From assembly GCF_022063185.1 (NCBI RefSeq), contig NZ_CP091913.1, positions 1,674,001-1,738,000 of the forward strand: 64,000 bases of DNA. Direction: 5' to 3'. Shown one piece after another: positions 45,342-54,326 of this stretch. This DNA comes from Nostoc sp. UHCC 0870 (GTDB lineage: Bacteria; Cyanobacteriota; Cyanobacteriia; Cyanobacteriales; Nostocaceae). A program made the position numbers and the translations under genes. The notes under the pieces are model-generated. The model was not told the origin of the DNA and did not search any database. It worked only from the letters and a program-made list of their open reading frames with translations. Numbering within the stretch: the stretch's first letter is position 1; every line of letters starts with the position of its first letter.

Positions 45342-45464
45342 CTAATTGCTTTGGAATGAAATTATTGTGTAATAGCTGCGCTGATTTTCTGTGAGGGATT
45401 TAGTGATAACAGCGATCGCCAAATCCACATCTTCATCCACTAAAAGTGGCGTTAGTAGCCGCAC
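45342..45464 (-). pseudogene. 3' remnant of an aminotransferase gene
   Basis: On the minus strand this reads VRLLTPLLVDEDVDLAIAVI followed by TKSLTENQRSYYTIISF and a stop at 45342-45344. RLLTPL(L/V)-x-x-(D/E)-x-D is the typical C-terminal end of class III (GabT/ArgD-like) aminotransferases. The conserved PLP-binding part is absent upstream and no start is seen, so only about 40 codons survive. It may be left from a larger gene lost when the NRPS cluster region was rearranged. Confidence 0.55.
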
Positions 45465-46657
45465 TTACGGGACGATTAGCTAGTACAGCACGGCGTAAAT
45501 GAACATACCATTTTAAATGAGCAAAAATCTTGATATACGAAACTTTTGATTTTTGACTCTTCTCCTATCGAATACGCTACGCGTTGGCGCAGCCTCTCGT
45601 AGAGAACGACTTCGCTCAGGGTGAAAATCTTTCGCGGAAGGTAGCCGAGGTGTTGAATTTTGACTTCACGGCGGTACTATTAGTAAGGCGACTATCAGTC
45701 CTACTTTATTGACTATCAGGACTTGATCCAGTTAGAGTTTCACAGCTTATAGAGTTAAACTACTGAGCTTTTCCCACAATTGACGCACATCATCGGAAAG
45801 CTGGCAAAATAATTCTTTCGCACCTGGTATATTCACTAACTGCTTTATTTATAATATCATAATATTTGCGCTAGGTAAGTCGAGTTTGCCTGTCTAGCTT
45901 TAAACAAACGTTCACAGAGCAAAATCCTTCAGATTGTTACGAAGTTTAAATTATGTAGTATTGACTAAATTCACGATAAAGCTAGTATAAAGTTCAAAAA
46001 AAAAATCCCAAAAATTGATTTTCTTATTGTAAAATTGCAATTAGTTGGTGGAATTGATGCTTCTTTGCAGATAAAACCGTAAAAACAACATTAAATCTAA
46101 AAAATTGAACTTCTTTTAGGATGAAAATTGGTGTAAAATGATTCCAGTAAAGTACAATACAAGTAAGTGAATAGCATATTCTATAGACTTTTTTGTTTTT
46201 GATTTCACTTCGCTAATAGTATACATACCTTAAAAATTAATATTAAGGATGTTACTCATCTTTTATCATAATAAACTGTGTGTTTTCCCTCGTTAATGAT
46301 CCTAGCGTTGCGGTAATGAAATTCATTAACCGGGTAAATTAAATCAATGAATAAATCATTATGCAATAAGTCTATAAAAATACTTTATTGCTTTCTTTTT
46401 CCTATTGTGCCATAGGAATAAATTTGTGAGTTAGTAACTCTAAGATACAATCCTTCATCCCAAGAGTTAATTAAAATTCGTAAGTAAGTTTTAATAATTG
46501 CTTACTTAGATATCTGTATGGTTAATGCAGATATATCTTGTAAATACTTGTTTAGGCTTTGTTTCCTCTTTTAAGGTAGTTGAGCTATTTTCGCTTGCTG
46601 ATTTTAGGCGATTACTAGGATTACTCTTCATTATAAAAAATTAGGTCATATTCCTTT
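45465..46657. other. Long AT-rich region before the NRPS cluster
   Basis: About 1.2 kb without a credible gene. It holds a GCGCAGCCTCTCGTAGAGAA repeat (near 45586, shared with 522-541), a poly-A tract near 45999, and nested inverted repeats GTTAATGA (46292-46299) with TTCATTAAC (46322-46330) plus CGGTAATGAA just before it, which could be an operator. The NRPS promoter must lie here; no -10/-35 pair can be called with confidence. Confidence 0.5.
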
Positions 46658-48565
46658 ATGCAAAAGCAATTGTTTCTAAACTGGAATGATACTCAAAAAA
46701 ATTATTCCCGAGATAAATCTATACATCAGTTATTTGAGGAACAGGTAGAATATACCCCTGATGCAATTGCAGTTGTGTTTCAGGAACAACATCTGACCTA
46801 CCAACAATTAAATCATCGAGCCAATCAAGTAGCACAATATCTGCAAACCTTGGGAGTAGGAGCAGAAACACTAGTAGGTATCTGCATAGATTCATCCTTA
46901 GAAATGGTAGTAGGACTATTGGGCATCCTCAAAGCCGGCGGAGCTTATGTACCACTATCTCCAGCCTATCCACAAGAACGGCTAGCTTTCATGCTGACAG
47001 ATACACAAATCTCCGTAATATTAACCCAAAAAGCATTAGTAGACAAACTGCCTCAACATGAGGCGCGTGTAATATGCCTCGATACTGACTGGGAAATCAT
47101 CAACCAACAGACATCAGAGAAACCCAATACTAGCGTCAAGCCTGAGAACTTAGCCTATGTTATGTACACCTCTGGTTCTACAGGTCAACCCAAGGGTGTG
47201 AGTGTTGTTCATCGTGGTGTAGTCCGGTTAGTCAAAGAAACTAATTATATTAGCTTTACTAACACTGAAGTATTTTTACAACTTGCGCCTATATCCTTTG
47301 ATGCCTCTACCTTTGAAATTTGGGGTTGCTTACTCAACGGTGGACGATTAGTAATATATCCAAGCAACACCCCATCTTTAAATGAATTAGGACAAGTTAT
47401 TCAGCAATATCAAGTAACAACACTATGGTTAACAGCTGGTTTATTTCATTTAATGGTAGATGAAAATATTCATGGTTTAAAACCTTTGCGTCAACTGTTA
47501 GCCGGTGGTGATGTTTTATCTGTTCCCCATGTGCAGAAATTTCTCCAGACAGTAGAAAATTGTCAATTAATTAATGGTTATGGACCTACAGAGAATACAA
47601 CTTTTACCTGCTGCTATCACATCACAGAACCAATCAATCCAAATGTTTCAATCCCTATTGGTCGCCCAATTGCTAATACCCAGGTATATATATTAGATCA
47701 CAACCTGCAACTAGTAACAATGGGAGCGACAGGTGAGTTATACATTGGTGGCGACGGTTTGGCGCGTGGTTATCTAAATCGTCCAGAATTAACCAAAGAG
47801 AAATTTATCCCCAATCACTTCAGTAGAGATTTAGAGGCGCGCCTTTACAAAACAGGAGACTTAGCTCGTTATCTACCCGATGGCAATATTGAATTTCTTG
47901 GACGAATTGACAACCAGGTGAAAATTCGTGGTTTCCGTATTGAGTTAGGAGAGATTGAAAGAGAGATTGCTCAACATCCTCATGTGCGGGAAAATATCGT
48001 TTTGGCTCGTCAGGATAGAACAGGCGAAAAGAGATTAGTAGCCTATATTGTGCCGCATCAACACAGTACATACAGACAAGAAACAATACGTAGCTTCCTG
48101 CAACAGCAATTACCAGAATATATGCTGCCATCGGCATTTGTAGTCTTAGAATCCTTGCCTTTAAATGCTAATGGCAAGGTAGATAGACATAAATTGCCAG
48201 ATCCTAGTCAAGAACGTCCCCAATTAGAACAGGTGTATGTTGCACCCCAAACTGATTTACAACGCCAGTTAGCAAGTATTTGGTCTGATTTACTCAAAAT
48301 TGAGCCAGTAGGTATTGATGATAACTTTTTTGATTTGGGTGCAACTTCAACCTTAATCATGCAGGTGGCTCTACAAATACAACAAAAATTAGGAATTGAC
48401 TTATCAGTAGTGAAACTATTTCAGTATCCCACAATTGCTGGGTTAGCTAAGTATTTGAACGCTGAAAAAGATAGTCAACAGTCTTACAACAAGCTGCAAA
48501 ATCGCGCCCAACGCCAGCAAGCAGCCGCTTCTGCCCGTCGTCGTTATAGTCCAATTGGTGTTTAA
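46658..48565 (+). CDS. NRPS loading module, A-PCP, valine-type code
   Basis: 635 residues starting directly with the A-domain linker (no C domain), so a loading module. A domain (about 20-520) has intact core motifs: YTSGSTGQPKG, FDASTFEIWG, NGYGPTE, YKTGDL, VKIRGFRIELGEIE and NGKVDR. The ten specificity residues, aligned by eye to GrsA, read DAFWLGGTFK, one change from the GrsB valine code DAFWIGGTFK; valine, or possibly isoleucine, is predicted. PCP (about 535-605) has LGATSTL with the phosphopantetheine Ser near 562. A basic tail (ARRRYSPIGV) may dock to the PKS encoded 3 bp downstream. Confidence 0.9.
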   Translation: MQKQLFLNWNDTQKNYSRDKSIHQLFEEQVEYTPDAIAVVFQEQHLTYQQLNHRANQVAQYLQTLGVGAETLVGICIDSSLEMVVGLLGILKAGGAYVPLSPAYPQERLAFMLTDTQISVILTQKALVDKLPQHEARVICLDTDWEIINQQTSEKPNTSVKPENLAYVMYTSGSTGQPKGVSVVHRGVVRLVKETNYISFTNTEVFLQLAPISFDASTFEIWGCLLNGGRLVIYPSNTPSLNELGQVIQQYQVTTLWLTAGLFHLMVDENIHGLKPLRQLLAGGDVLSVPHVQKFLQTVENCQLINGYGPTENTTFTCCYHITEPINPNVSIPIGRPIANTQVYILDHNLQLVTMGATGELYIGGDGLARGYLNRPELTKEKFIPNHFSRDLEARLYKTGDLARYLPDGNIEFLGRIDNQVKIRGFRIELGEIEREIAQHPHVRENIVLARQDRTGEKRLVAYIVPHQHSTYRQETIRSFLQQQLPEYMLPSAFVVLESLPLNANGKVDRHKLPDPSQERPQLEQVYVAPQTDLQRQLASIWSDLLKIEPVGIDDNFFDLGATSTLIMQVALQIQQKLGIDLSVVKLFQYPTIAGLAKYLNAEKDSQQSYNKLQNRAQRQQAAASARRRYSPIGV

Positions 48566-48568
48566 AAA

Positions 48569-51500
48569 ATGGTAAATACGCAAGAAGTGGAAAACCAAGA
48601 TTCTCTTGATGGTGTTGCGATTGTAGGCATTGTGGGCAGATTCCCCGGTGCAAAGAACGTTGATGAATTTTGGGGAAATCTTTGTACCGGCAAAGAGTCA
48701 ACTACGTTTTTTCAAGCAGAGGAAATAGATCCTAGTATTGATCCGCATCTGCTTCAAGATCCTAGTTATGTAAAAGCTAGAGGAATTCTCCCTGGTGGAG
48801 AAACCTTTGATGCCGCCTTCTTTGGAATTAATCCCAGAGAAGCGGAAGTGATGGACCCCCAAAGCCGAATTTTTTTGGAACTAGCATATGAAGCTCTAGA
48901 AAATGCCGGTTACGAGTCAGAATCATACAATAGCTTAATAGGTCTGTATGCTGGTTGCGGTCAAAATACCTATTTTGCTAACCACATCTGTGGTCGTCGG
49001 GAAATTATCGATCGCGTCGGTGAATTCCAGACCATGCTCGCCAATGAAAAAGACTTTTTGACCACCCGCGCCGCCTATAAGCTCAACCTCAAAGGACCGG
49101 CTGTGAGCATCAGTACGGCTTGTTCTACTTCCCTGGTGGCAGTTATTCAAGCTTGTCAAGGCTTAGTCAACTATCAGTGCGATATGGCCTTGGCTGGTGG
49201 TGTGTCCATGACTACACCCCAAAACAGTGGGTATATCGCTCAAGAAGGCACAATGCTATCTAGTGATGGTCATTGTCGTCCCTTCGATGCCAAATCTCAA
49301 GGCACAATGTTCAATAATGGCGCGGGCTTAGTGGTGCTGAAACGTCTAGAAGATGCACTGCACGATGGCGATCGCATTTATGCCGTGATTCGGGGCTTTG
49401 GTATCAATAATGATGGTGCTGACAAAGTAAGTTTTACTGCTCCTAGTGTCGATGGCCAAGCCGAAGCCATTGCTATGGCTCAAGCCTACGCTAACTTTCA
49501 CCCCGAAACTATTTCTTATATTGAAACTCACGGTACTGCCACACCCCTAGGTGATCCCATTGAAATTGAGGCTTTGACCCAAGCCTTCCGCATCCATACA
49601 GATGCTAAACAATTTTGTGCGATCGGTTCACTCAAAAGTAATGTGGGACATTTAGTAGCGGCGGCTGGGGTAGCCGGGTTGATTAAAACCGCTCTTTCCC
49701 TCTATCACCAACAAATTCCCCCCAGCCTAAATTTTAAGACTCCCAACCCCAAAATTGACTTTGCCAACAGTCCTTTTTACGTCAACACAAAACTCACTGC
49801 TTGGCCAGAGGGAGAAACTCCCCGCCGTGCTGGTGTGAGTTCCTTTGGTGTGGGTGGAACTAATGCTCATGTAGTCCTAGAAGAAGCACCATCAATACCG
49901 CCTTCTAGCCTATCCCGACCCCGACAGCTACTATTACTCTCGGCTAAAACCAGTGCAGCCTTAGAAACAGCTACCCAAAATTTGCAGCAACATCTGCAAA
50001 ATCAGACCACTATTAACTTACCTGATGTTGCTCACACTCTACAACGAGGGCGTAAAGCCTTTAGTTATCGACGCTTTGTAGTTTGTCAAAACACCACAGA
50101 GGCGATTGGCTCACTACAATCTTTAGATTCCAAACGGGTGTTTACCCGCCACACAGAAATCCGTGATCCCGAAATTGCCTTCATGTTTCCCGGACAAGGA
50201 TCGCAATACCTCAACATGGGATTTAATCTCTACAGCCGCGAAACTGTGTTTCAGGAAGTAGTAGATGAATGTGCAGAAATTCTGAAACCTCTATTGGGTA
50301 AAGATTTGCGAGAAATCATTTATCCAGTAGCAGCAGACAAAGAAACGGCAGCAATCACACTGCAACAAACCCGCTTTACTCAACCTGCATTATTCGTAAT
50401 TGAATATGCCCTAGCGCAACTGTGGCAAAATTGGGGAGTCAAGCCACAAGCCATGATTGGTCATAGTATTGGGGAATTTGTCGCCGCTTGTATTGCTGGT
50501 GTATTCAGCTTAGAAGATGCACTGATGTTGGTAGCTACTCGCGGTCGGCTGATGTGGGAGTTACCAGGCGGGGCAATGCTATCAGTGAAATTACCAGCCC
50601 CAGAATTAGAGAAAAAATTGCATGGGGAACTAGCGATCGCCGCCATTAATAGCCCTGGGTTGTGTGTAGTTTCTGGAACAAATGAAGCGATCGCCAAGTT
50701 GCAAACACAACTGGAGGCAGCAGAAATTGCTTGTCGCCGTTTACACACTTCCCATGCCTTCCATTCTCCCATGATGGAGGCGATCGTCACCCCCTTTGCT
50801 GAAGTAGTCAAGCAAGTTAAACTATCACCACCGCAAATTCCCTTTGTCTCTACAGTTACAGGTGACTGGATTACGACTGAGCAAGCTACAGATCCCATGT
50901 ACTGGTCTAAGCATCTACGCCAAACAGTCAAATTTGCTGATGGAGTAAAAACCCTATGGCAGCAGCCAGCACGGGTCTTATTAGAAGTTGGTCCGAGGAC
51001 AACCACCACCACCCTAGCAAAGCAACAAGCTAAAGATATTAAACAGCAAATAGTAATCCCTTCCCTTAGTGACAACGCAGATAACGAAGCAGAATGGACT
51101 GCCTTACTCCAAGCAGTAGGACAACTGTGGCTTACAGGAGTCACCATTGACTGGAACAACTTCTATCAAGGAGAAAGACGGCGGCGAATTCCGCTACCTA
51201 CATATCCCTTTGAACGCCAACGCTTTTGGATTGATCCTCTACCCCATCCCAATCGCACAACTAATTCCCAACCAACCCATTCTCAATTACAAAATACCCA
51301 AACTATGTCAGCCCAAACCAAGCTTATTTCCCTGCTGCAAGAAATTATCGAAGCAACCTCTGGACTGGAAATCGCTGGTGTAGACCCATCAACCACATTT
51401 CTAGAAATGGGATTAGATTCTTTGTCTCTCACACAAGTAGGGCTAGCACTAAAGAAAAAATTCCAAGTTAAAGTCACACTCAGACAATTACTAGAGGTTT

Positions 51501-53503
51501 ACCCCGATTTAGCAACATTGGCTGGCTTTATCGAGCAAAGCTTATCTCCCGCAGCTTTATCTGCATTAGTTCCCCCTAAAACCACATCACCCACCGCAGA
51601 AGTACATGAAGTTTCTAGCAACGGCTCAAATGGTAAAAATGGTTCTACCCCACCGCCAATGATGACAGTACCCACAGCATCTACAAACGGATCACAGAAT
51701 GGTAATGGCTTAACAAACGGGTCAAAAAATGGTTCTACACCCCAGATTTCCCTGCCACCTGCGACAGCCAACGCCTTAGAGGGTGTAATTAATCAGCAGC
51801 TACAAATTATGGCTCAACAACTGGCACTGTTGGGTAATACTAATCACAGTCAATCTGTCTCCATGCCAGTTGTCAATCTCCAAAATAACGATTTCCAACC
51901 ACAAAACTCGACCAGCCAAACTAGTCAACAACCAGAACCAAAAGAGACCCAAGATACTGCTCCTAAAAAGGCATTTGGTGCAGCAGCTCGCATCGAAACC
52001 ACTCAAACCAAAACTTTAACACCCCAACAACGCACCTATCTAGACAAACTTATTCAAACATATACCCAAAAAACTCAAAAATCTAAAGAATATACTCAAG
52101 CTAATCGTTCCCATTTGGCAGACCCCAGAAGTGTTTCTGGTTTTAACCCCCTGATGAAAGAAATGGTTTACCCCATTGTCACATCTCGGTCATCAGGTTC
52201 TAAACTCTGGGATGTTGACGGCAATGAATATGTCGATTTAAGTAATGGCTTTGGTTTGAATTTGTTTGGTTGGTCGCCTGCTTTCGTGACCGAAGCCATT
52301 GAAGCCCAACTCAAACTCGGCATGGAAATTGGCCCTCAAACTCCGTTGGTGGGAGAAGTTGCCAAGCTGATGTGTGAAATTACCAACTTTGACCGCGCCG
52401 CCTTTTGTAACACGGGTTCAGAAGCAGTCTTAGGGGCAATGCGCTTGGCACGTACTATTACAGGACGGAACTTAATCGCCATCTTCTCTGGAGCTTATCA
52501 TGGCATCTTAGATGAAGTCATTGTACGGGGTACAAAAAAACTTCGCTCAATTCCAGCATCTCCCGGTATTCCCCAAGAAAAAGTAGATAATATCTTGGTG
52601 ATTGACTATGATGCGCCTGATGCTTTAGAGATTCTCAAAAGTCGGGCTGATGAATTAGCTGGTGTAATGGTGGAATCTGTCCAAAGTCGTCGTCCTGAAT
52701 ACCAACCAAAAGAATTACTCCAACAGTTGCGTCAATTCACAGAACAAGAAGATATTCCCCTGATTTTTGATGAAATTGTCACCGGCTTTAGAATTCATCC
52801 TGGTGGCGCACAAGCTCATTTTGGTATTAAAGCCGACATTGCAACCTACGGTAAGATTGTTGGTGGTGGCTTACCAATAGGCGTGATTGCTGGAACATCA
52901 AAATACATGGATGCCTTAGATGGTGGTTTTTGGCAATATGGCGATGATTCCGTCCCAGAAGTCGGTGTAACTTACTTTGCAGGCACTTTTGTCCGCCATC
53001 CTTTAGCATTAGCGGCGGCGAAAGCGGTACTTCAGCACTTACAACAGAGTGGCCCCAGCTTGCAGCAAAACCTCAATGCTAGAACCGATAAGTTTGTCAC
53101 CGAACTAATGGGCTATTTCCAGCAAATGCAAGCCCCATACACCGTTCATAATTTCGGTTCGCTGTTCATGGTCAAGTCTGCACCAGAGTTTTCTTACGGC
53201 GACTTGCTATTTTACCTCATGCGGGAAAAAGGAGTGCATATTTGGGATCATCGTCCTTGCTTCTTGACCACATCTCATTCTGAGACTGACCTAGCCTTCG
53301 CAATGAAAGTCTTTAAAGAAAGTATTGCTCAGATCCAAGCTGCTGGTTTTTTTCCTGCAACTCAAACTACCAACAGCACTCTGCGTAATCAACCACCCCA
53401 ACCAGGCGCAAAATTAGGGCGAGATCCCGAAGGAAACCCAGCTTGGTATATTCCCGATCCTGAAAGACCAGGTAAATACTTACAAATAGCAGGTGTTGCC
53501 TAA
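48569..53503 (+). CDS. PKS with KS-AT-ACP and class III aminotransferase
   Basis: 1,644 residues. KS (about 10-435) is intact: TACSTSL (Cys near 184), ETHGTATPLGDP and SNVGHLVAAAG. AT (about 530-860) has GHSIGE near 631 and HAFH near 729, the malonyl-CoA pattern. No KR, DH, ER or C-methyltransferase. ACP (about 910-985) has GLDSLSL (Ser near 950). A Gly/Asn/Ser-rich flexible linker (about 1015-1065) follows, then an aminotransferase (about 1190-1600) with CNTGSEAV, DEIVTGFR and PLP-binding Lys in YGKIVGGGLPIG near 1429, ending in PGAKLGRDPEGNPAWYIPDP as in MycA and McyE. Those enzymes convert a beta-keto thioester into a beta-amino one. Acts on the valine-extended chain from the upstream module. 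Confidence 0.92.
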   Translation: MVNTQEVENQDSLDGVAIVGIVGRFPGAKNVDEFWGNLCTGKESTTFFQAEEIDPSIDPHLLQDPSYVKARGILPGGETFDAAFFGINPREAEVMDPQSRIFLELAYEALENAGYESESYNSLIGLYAGCGQNTYFANHICGRREIIDRVGEFQTMLANEKDFLTTRAAYKLNLKGPAVSISTACSTSLVAVIQACQGLVNYQCDMALAGGVSMTTPQNSGYIAQEGTMLSSDGHCRPFDAKSQGTMFNNGAGLVVLKRLEDALHDGDRIYAVIRGFGINNDGADKVSFTAPSVDGQAEAIAMAQAYANFHPETISYIETHGTATPLGDPIEIEALTQAFRIHTDAKQFCAIGSLKSNVGHLVAAAGVAGLIKTALSLYHQQIPPSLNFKTPNPKIDFANSPFYVNTKLTAWPEGETPRRAGVSSFGVGGTNAHVVLEEAPSIPPSSLSRPRQLLLLSAKTSAALETATQNLQQHLQNQTTINLPDVAHTLQRGRKAFSYRRFVVCQNTTEAIGSLQSLDSKRVFTRHTEIRDPEIAFMFPGQGSQYLNMGFNLYSRETVFQEVVDECAEILKPLLGKDLREIIYPVAADKETAAITLQQTRFTQPALFVIEYALAQLWQNWGVKPQAMIGHSIGEFVAACIAGVFSLEDALMLVATRGRLMWELPGGAMLSVKLPAPELEKKLHGELAIAAINSPGLCVVSGTNEAIAKLQTQLEAAEIACRRLHTSHAFHSPMMEAIVTPFAEVVKQVKLSPPQIPFVSTVTGDWITTEQATDPMYWSKHLRQTVKFADGVKTLWQQPARVLLEVGPRTTTTTLAKQQAKDIKQQIVIPSLSDNADNEAEWTALLQAVGQLWLTGVTIDWNNFYQGERRRRIPLPTYPFERQRFWIDPLPHPNRTTNSQPTHSQLQNTQTMSAQTKLISLLQEIIEATSGLEIAGVDPSTTFLEMGLDSLSLTQVGLALKKKFQVKVTLRQLLEVYPDLATLAGFIEQSLSPAALSALVPPKTTSPTAEVHEVSSNGSNGKNGSTPPPMMTVPTASTNGSQNGNGLTNGSKNGSTPQISLPPATANALEGVINQQLQIMAQQLALLGNTNHSQSVSMPVVNLQNNDFQPQNSTSQTSQQPEPKETQDTAPKKAFGAAARIETTQTKTLTPQQRTYLDKLIQTYTQKTQKSKEYTQANRSHLADPRSVSGFNPLMKEMVYPIVTSRSSGSKLWDVDGNEYVDLSNGFGLNLFGWSPAFVTEAIEAQLKLGMEIGPQTPLVGEVAKLMCEITNFDRAAFCNTGSEAVLGAMRLARTITGRNLIAIFSGAYHGILDEVIVRGTKKLRSIPASPGIPQEKVDNILVIDYDAPDALEILKSRADELAGVMVESVQSRRPEYQPKELLQQLRQFTEQEDIPLIFDEIVTGFRIHPGGAQAHFGIKADIATYGKIVGGGLPIGVIAGTSKYMDALDGGFWQYGDDSVPEVGVTYFAGTFVRHPLALAAAKAVLQHLQQSGPSLQQNLNARTDKFVTELMGYFQQMQAPYTVHNFGSLFMVKSAPEFSYGDLLFYLMREKGVHIWDHRPCFLTTSHSETDLAFAMKVFKESIAQIQAAGFFPATQTTNSTLRNQPPQPGAKLGRDPEGNPAWYIPDPERPGKYLQIAGVA

Positions 53504-53510
53504 ATTCTGG

Positions 53511-53536
53511 TTCTTTGGGCGATAAAGCCCAAAGAA
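53511..53536 (+). terminator. Hairpin after the PKS gene
   Basis: TTCTTTGGGC (53511-53520) pairs perfectly with GCCCAAAGAA (53527-53536), six-base loop. No long U-run follows, so it may attenuate rather than stop transcription. Confidence 0.5.
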
Positions 53537-53800
53537 ATATCTTGTGAAAATTTAGTAAAAACTATTTAGCAATCCAGACTAACAAATGTCCTTAAATAAT
53601 CAGAAATTAAACTCCCATAAATCGACATTAACATCTCTACTATCAGACAACATTAAAATCTGATTAATAGGATTTTTGTCAAGCATAAGCCAGCAAATAA
53701 GCATGAGTTAATTCGTTTAGGTGTGATGAGAATCAAGACCTTTATAAAAATCTTGAAGCGGGTAAAGCGTTAATTAATTCATACAAGGTTAAAAAGCCCA

Positions 53801-54298
53801 ATGTCTAAATACATCAAATCGCTGACTTCCCTGCGTGGTATTGCTGCCTTAATCATTGTCATACACCATTTTTCTTATTATGGCTTGCCACAATTGGTGC
53901 AATACAATTGGAGTGATTCGGTGGGAACGGTTCGTAGTATTCATGACTGGATTTCCTTACCAGCTTTCTCTCTTCTAATCTTGTCTTTATCTAGCAATAC
54001 AAAAGGGTTAATTGCAAAAATTCTTAATTCCTCTTCTATCTTATATTTAGGAGCAATATCTTACTCAATCTACATGGTGCATTGGTTTATCCAGGAATTA
54101 TTAAAGCTGCTGTGGTTCTATAAATTTAATGTAAATTTTGGTAGTGATTTTAATGAATATCAGTCTTTAATATCATTATCATTATTTACGTTTGTTATAT
54201 TACTAAGTGCATCCATGATTTATAGATTCATAGAGATGCCTATACGTAGTTATCTAAAGGATATCAATTTAGTTAAGAAATATATTTATCATCAATAG
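53801..54298 (+). CDS. Shortened acyltransferase-3 (OafA-like) protein
   Basis: 165 residues. It begins SLTSLRGIAALIIVIHHFSY, the first helix of acyltransferase-3 membrane proteins, and ends with LGAISYSIYMVHWFIQELLK and RFIEMPIRSYLK, their last helices. Full-length members have about 350-400 residues and ten helices, so the middle (roughly 200 residues) is missing. It therefore looks like an internal-deletion remnant, though the frame is open. Located between the PKS and the next NRPS genes on the same strand; an intact ancestor might have acylated the peptide. Function now doubtful. Confidence 0.75.
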   Translation: MSKYIKSLTSLRGIAALIIVIHHFSYYGLPQLVQYNWSDSVGTVRSIHDWISLPAFSLLILSLSSNTKGLIAKILNSSSILYLGAISYSIYMVHWFIQELLKLLWFYKFNVNFGSDFNEYQSLISLSLFTFVILLSASMIYRFIEMPIRSYLKDINLVKKYIYHQ

Positions 54299-54326
54299 TT
54301 TGGCATTAATCATTTGAGGTGGATGT

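Noticed and set aside
50461..51159. 232-residue open frame on the minus strand opposite the PKS acyltransferase domain
   Set aside because: Antisense shadow of a clearly conserved AT domain. Its translation is rich in Cys, Ser and Thr, with no recognisable family and no ribosome site.
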